A stretch of DNA of 64,000 nucleotides from Pampus argenteus (Eukaryota; Chordata; Actinopteri; Scombriformes; Stromateidae). The stretch lies in assembly GCA_036937835.1 (NCBI GenBank), contig CM072861.1:615001-679000 (forward strand). The letters run 5' to 3'. Under the pieces are notes generated by a model. The model saw nothing but the letters and a program-made list of their open reading frames with translations. It was not told the DNA's origin and made no database searches. Positions 59,110 to 64,000 of this stretch are shown in pieces (the first letter of the stretch is position 1; the number at the start of each line of letters is the position of its first letter). Position numbers and translations under genes: made by a program.

Positions 59110-62100
59110 AATAATTAGGACCAAAAAACTCACTTCTGCGAGCGTCTTGCGGCTTCTTCTTGCAGCTTTAACTGTAGCTTTTGTAAAAATAGCTTTCTCT
59201 ATGCGAGAGAAGGCCAAAAATGACAACTACAGTTTTTCTTAAACAAAGAGCAATATTTTCAATCAAAACCATGTTTGCCATCAACAAGTAACTGATTTCT
59301 AATGATTAGGACCGAAAAACTCACTTCTGCGAGCTTCCTACAGCTTTTACTGTAACATTTGTAAAAATGGGTTTCTCTCGGTGAGAGAAGGCCAGACATG
59401 ACAACTACAGTTTTTCTTAAACATAGAGCAATATTTTCAATCAAAACCATGTTTGCCATCAACAAGTAACTGATTTCGAATGATTAGGACCAAAAAAACT
59501 AATTTCTGAAAGCTTCTTGCAGCTTTTACTGTAACATTTGTAAAAAAATGGGTTTCTCTCGGTGAGAGAAGGCCAGACATGACAACTACAGTTTTTCTTA
59601 AACATAGAGCAATATTTTCAATCAAAACCATGTTTGCCATCAACAAGTAACTGATTTCTAATGATTAGGACCGAAAAACTCACTTCTGCGAGCTTCCTAC
59701 AGCTTTTACTGTAACATTTGTAAAAATGGGTTTCTCTCTGTGAAAGAAGGCCAGAAATGACAACTACAGTTTTTCTTAAATAAAGAGCAATATTTTCAAT
59801 CAAAACCATGTTTGCCATCAACAAGTAACTGATTTCTAATGATTAGGACCCAGAAAATCACTTCTGCGAGCGTCTTGCAGCTTCTTCTTGCAGCTTTAAC
59901 TGTAGCATTTGTAAAAATAGCTTTCTCTATGCGAGAGAAGGCCAAAAATGACAACTACAGTTTTTCTTAAACAAAGAGCAATATTTTCAATCAAAACCAT
60001 GTTTGCCATCAACAAGTAACTGATTTCTAATGATCAGCACCCAAAAAATCACTTCTGTGAGCTTCCTACAGCTATTACTGTAAAATTTGTAAAAAAAAAT
60101 AGCGTTCTCTCACGAGACAAGGCCTAAATTGACAACTACAGTTTTTCTTAAACAAAGAGCAATATTTTCAATAAAAACCATGTTTGCCATCAACAAGTAA
60201 CTGATTTCTAAGGATTATGACCTAAAAAAAACTAATTTCTCAAAGCTTCTTGCAGCTTTTACTGTAACATTTGTAAAAAAAAATAGCTTTCTCTCGGCGA
60301 GAGAAGGCCAGACATGACAACTACAGTTTTTCTTAAACAAAGAGCAATATTTTCAATCAAAACCATGTTCGCCATCAACAAGTAACTGATTTCTAACAAC
60401 TAGGACCAAAAAATTCATTTCTGCGAGCTTCCTACAGCTTTTAATGTAACATTTGTAAAAAAAAAAAATAGCTTTTTCTCTGTGAGAGAAGGCCAGACAT
60501 GACAACTACAGTTTTTCTTAAACAAAGAGCAATATTTTCAATCAAAACCATGTTTGCCATCAACAAGTAAATGATTTCTAATGATTAGGAACAAAAAAAC
60601 TAATTTTTGAAAGCTTCTTGTAGCTTTTACTGTAACAATTGTAAAGAAAAATAGCTTTCTCTCGACGAGAGAAGGCCAGACATGACAACTACAGTTTTTC
60701 TTAAACAAAGAGCAATATTTTCAATCAAAACCATGTTTGCCATCAACAAGTAACTGATTTCTAATGATTAGGATCAAAAAACTCACTTCTTGCAGCTTTT
60801 ACTGTTACATTTTAAAAATAGCTTTCTCTATGCGAGACAAGGCCTAAAATGACAACTACAGTTTTTCTTAAACAAAGAGCAATATTTTCAATCAAAACCA
60901 TGTTTGCCATCAACAAGTAATGGATTTCTAATGATTAGGACCCAAAAAAACACTTCTGTGAGCTTTCCACAGCTTTTACTGTAACATTTGTAAAAATGGG
61001 TTTCTCTCGGCGAGAGAAGGCCAGAAATGACAACTACAGTTTTTCTAAAACAAAGAGCAATATTTTCAATCAAAACCATGTTTGCCATCAACAAGTAACT
61101 GATTTCTAATGATTAGGACCAAAAAACTCACTTCTGCGAGCTTCTTACAACTTTTACTGTAACATTTGTAAAAATTGGTTTCTCTCGCGAGACATGGCCA
61201 GAAATGACAACTACAGTTTTTCTTAAACAAAGAGCAATATTTTTAATCAAAACCATGTTTGCCATCAACAAGTAACTGATTTCTAATGATTAGGACCAAA
61301 AAAACTAATTTCTGAAAGCTTCTTGCAGCTTTTACTGTAACATTTGTAAAAAAAAATAGCTTTCTCTCGGCGAGAGAAGGCCAGACATGACAACTACAGT
61401 TTTTCTTAAACAAAGAGCAATATTTTCAATCAAAACCATGTTTGCCATCAACAAGTAACTGATTTCTAATGATTAGGATAAAAAAACTCACTTCTTGCAG
61501 CTTTTACTGTTACATTTTAAAAATAGCTTTCTCTATGCGAGACAAGGCCTAAAATGACAACTACAGTTTTTCTTAAACAAAGAGCAATATTTTCAATCAA
61601 AACCATGTTTGCCGTCAACAAGTAATGGATTTCTAATGATTAGGACCCAAAAAAACACTTCTGTGAGCTTTCCACAGCTTTTACTGTAACATTTGTAAAA
61701 ATGGGTTTCTCTCGGCGAGAGAAGGCCAGAAATGACAACTACAGTTTTTCTAAAACAAAGAGCAATATTTTCAATCAAAACCATGTTTGCCATCAACAAG
61801 TAACTGATTTCTAATAATTAGGACCAAAAAACTCACTTCTGCGAGCGTCTTGCGGCTTCTTCTTGCAGCTTTAACTGTAGCTTTTGTAAAAATAGCTTTC
61901 TCTATGCGAGAGAAGGCCAAAAATGACAACTACAGTTTTTCTTAAACAAAGAGCAATATTTTCAATCAAAACCATGTTTGCCATCAACAAGTAACTGATT
62001 TCTAATGATTAGGACCGAAAAACTCACTTCTGCGAGCTTCCTACAGCTTTTACTGTAACATTTGTAAAAATGGGTTTCTCTCGGTGAGAGAAGGCCAGAC

Positions 62101-64000
62101 ATGACAACTACAGTTTTTCTTAAACATAGAGCAATATTTTCAATCAAAACCATGTTTGCCATCAACAAGTAACTGATTTCGAATGATTAGGACCAAAAAA
62201 ACTAATTTCTGAAAGCTTCTTGCAGCTTTTACTGTAACATTTGTAAAAAAATGGGTTTCTCTCGGTGAGAGAAGGCCAGACATGACAACTACAGTTTTTC
62301 TTAAACATAGAGCAATATTTTCAATCAAAACCATGTTTGCCATCAACAAGTAACTGATTTCTAATGATTAGGACCGAAAAACTCACTTCTGCGAGCTTCC
62401 TACAGCTTTTACTGTAACATTTGTAAAAATGGGTTTCTCTCTGTGAAAGAAGGCCAGAAATGACAACTACAGTTTTTCTTAAATAAAGAGCAATATTTTC
62501 AATCAAAACCATGTTTGCCATCAACAAGTAACTGATTTCTAATGATTAGGACCCAGAAAATCACTTCTGCGAGCGTCTTGCAGCTTCTTCTTGCAGCTTT
62601 AACTGTAGCATTTGTAAAAATAGCTTTCTCTATGCGAGAGAAGGCCAAAAATGACAACTACAGTTTTTCTTAAACAAAGAGCAATATTTTCAATCAAAAC
62701 CATGTTTGCCATCAACAAGTAACTGATTTCTAATGATCAGCACCCAAAAAATCACTTCTGTGAGCTTCCTACAGCTATTACTGTAAAATTTGTAAAAAAA
62801 AATAGCGTTCTCTCACGAGACAAGGCCTAAATTGACAACTACAGTTTTTCTTAAACAAAGAGCAATATTTTCAATAAAAACCATGTTTGCCATCAACAAG
62901 TAACTGATTTCTAAGGATTATGACCTAAAAAAAACTAATTTCTCAAAGCTTCTTGCAGCTTTTACTGTAACATTTGTAAAAAAAAATAGCTTTCTCTCGG
63001 CGAGAGAAGGCCAGACATGACAACTACAGTTTTTCTTAAACAAAGAGCAATATTTTCAATCAAAACCATGTTCGCCATCAACAAGTAACTGATTTCTAAC
63101 AACTAGGACCAAAAAATTCATTTCTGCGAGCTTCCTACAGCTTTTAATGTAACATTTGTAAAAAAAAAAAATAGCTTTTTCTCTGTGAGAGAAGGCCAGA
63201 CATGACAACTACAGTTTTTCTTAAACAAAGAGCAATATTTTCAATCAAAACCATGTTTGCCATCAACAAGTAAATGATTTCTAATGATTAGGAACAAAAA
63301 AACTAATTTTTGAAAGCTTCTTGTAGCTTTTACTGTAACAATTGTAAAAAAAAATAGCTTTCTCTCGACGAGAGAAGGCCAGACATGACAACTACAGTTT
63401 TTCTTAAACAAAGAGCAATATTTTCAATCAAAACCATGTTTGCCATCAACAAGTAACTGATTTCTAATGATTAGGATCAAAAAACTCACTTCTTGCAGCT
63501 TTTACTGTTACATTTTAAAAATAGCTTTCTCTATGCGAGACAAGGCCTAAAATGACAACTACAGTTTTTCTTAAACAAAGAGCAATATTTTCAATCAAAA
63601 CCATGTTTGCCATCAACAAGTAATGGATTTCTAATGATTAGGACCCAAAAAAACACTTCTGTGAGCTTTCCACAGCTTTTACTGTAACATTTGTAAAAAT
63701 GGGTTTCTCTCGGCGAGAGAAGGCCAGAAATGACAACTACAGTTTTTCTAAAACAAAGAGCAATATTTTCAATCAAAACCATGTTTGCCATCAACAAGTA
63801 ACTGATTTCTAATGATTAGGACCAAAAAACTCACTTCTGCGAGCTTCTTACAACTTTTACTGTAACATTTGTAAAAATTGGTTTCTCTCGCGAGACATGG
63901 CCAGAAATGACAACTACAGTTTTTCTTAAACAAAGAGCAATATTTTTAATCAAAACCATGTTTGCCATCAACAAGTAACTGATTTCTAATGATTAGGACC
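59110..64000. repeat. Fifteen-monomer higher-order repeat (2703 bp), two copies
   Basis: 59,110-61,297 matches 61,813-64,000 with a constant 2703 bp offset, including rare monomers such as TAATTTCGAATG and the AAATAAAGAGC variant. The repeat is cut by the window end. Confidence 0.88.

Larger units (their letters stand above)
32481..64000. repeat. 178-184 bp AT-rich satellite array (about 175 monomers)
   Basis: Head-to-tail monomers fill the rest of the window. Each has CAAAACCATGTTTGCCATC, AACAAGTAACTGATTTCTAA, a variable middle, CATTTGTAAAA with an A run of about 4-15, a short hairpin around CTCTC...GAGAG, and GACAACTACAGTTTTTCTTA. Monomer subtypes differ in the middle: one has a duplicated CTTGCAGCTTCTCCTTGCAGC stretch, a shorter one reads CTCACTTCTTGCAGC. 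The first monomers are the most diverged. Open frames of about 68 codons on the minus strand recur once per monomer and are a by-product of the repeat. Higher-order structure is listed separately. A centromeric or pericentromeric location is possible but not shown. Confidence 0.95.

Noticed and set aside
33220..63797. Dozens of about 68-codon minus-strand open frames in the satellite
   Set aside because: One occurs per monomer at the same phase of the repeat, most monomers are not a multiple of three, and no start context, domain or conserved frame beyond DNA identity is evident.
32481..64000. CRISPR-like array
   Set aside because: Repeats are about 180 bp with no short-repeat/unique-spacer alternation; this is a eukaryotic satellite.
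32481..64000. CENP-B box in the satellite monomer
   Set aside because: I found no match to the pattern with TTCG and CGGG at the required spacing; the CG-containing hairpin is different.

Overview
The window looks like a repeat-rich heterochromatic block of an animal genome, most likely a teleost fish. This is inferred from vertebrate-type 5S rRNA genes in a tandem array, a Charlie-like hAT transposon, a Ty3/gypsy LTR retrotransposon and a roughly 180 bp AT-rich satellite. The species cannot be named from the sequence. There is no host protein-coding gene; the only real protein-coding capacity belongs to mobile elements.

Layout. (1) 1-17276 and 26147-32480: one 5S rDNA array of 17 units of about 1325 bp, split by a retrotransposon. 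Each unit carries two 5S genes in divergent orientation, a minus-strand gene and a plus-strand gene with promoters facing each other about 350 bp apart. I count 17 minus and 16 plus copies. Both classes have a TATA-like box at -31 to -24. Their sequences differ consistently, so two 5S variants are being homogenised side by side. (2) Units 5 and 6 (5301-7457, 7458-9620) carry the same 0.83 kb non-autonomous hAT element in the same site with the same 8 bp duplication, so the insertion was multiplied by array turnover. (3) 17277-26146: an 8.87 kb Ty3/gypsy element with 967 bp LTRs that differ at about two sites, a gag, a pol in the -1 frame, and one frameshift inside reverse transcriptase. It sits in a 5S spacer and is present once. 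(4) 32180-32480: the last 5S unit ends in an inverted spacer segment. (5) 32481-64000: about 175 monomers of a 178-184 bp satellite with higher-order periods of about 0.72, 1.25, 1.44 and 2.70 kb and a larger duplication about 10.8 kb apart. It runs off the window end.

How the parts relate. The array records a relative chronology. The divergent 5S pair formed by inverted duplication of gene plus flanks and became the amplification unit. The hAT element entered and was copied with its unit. The LTR element arrived later and has not spread. Units right of the LTR element are more degenerate than those on the left, and the last one borders the satellite directly. The satellite could be centromeric or pericentromeric, but that is inference. 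The most unusual observations are the two-variant divergent 5S unit, a duplicated LTR segment that looks like the spliced form of a neighbouring unspliced copy, and the promoter-mediated inversion at the 5S/satellite border. Copy numbers in such arrays depend on assembly quality.
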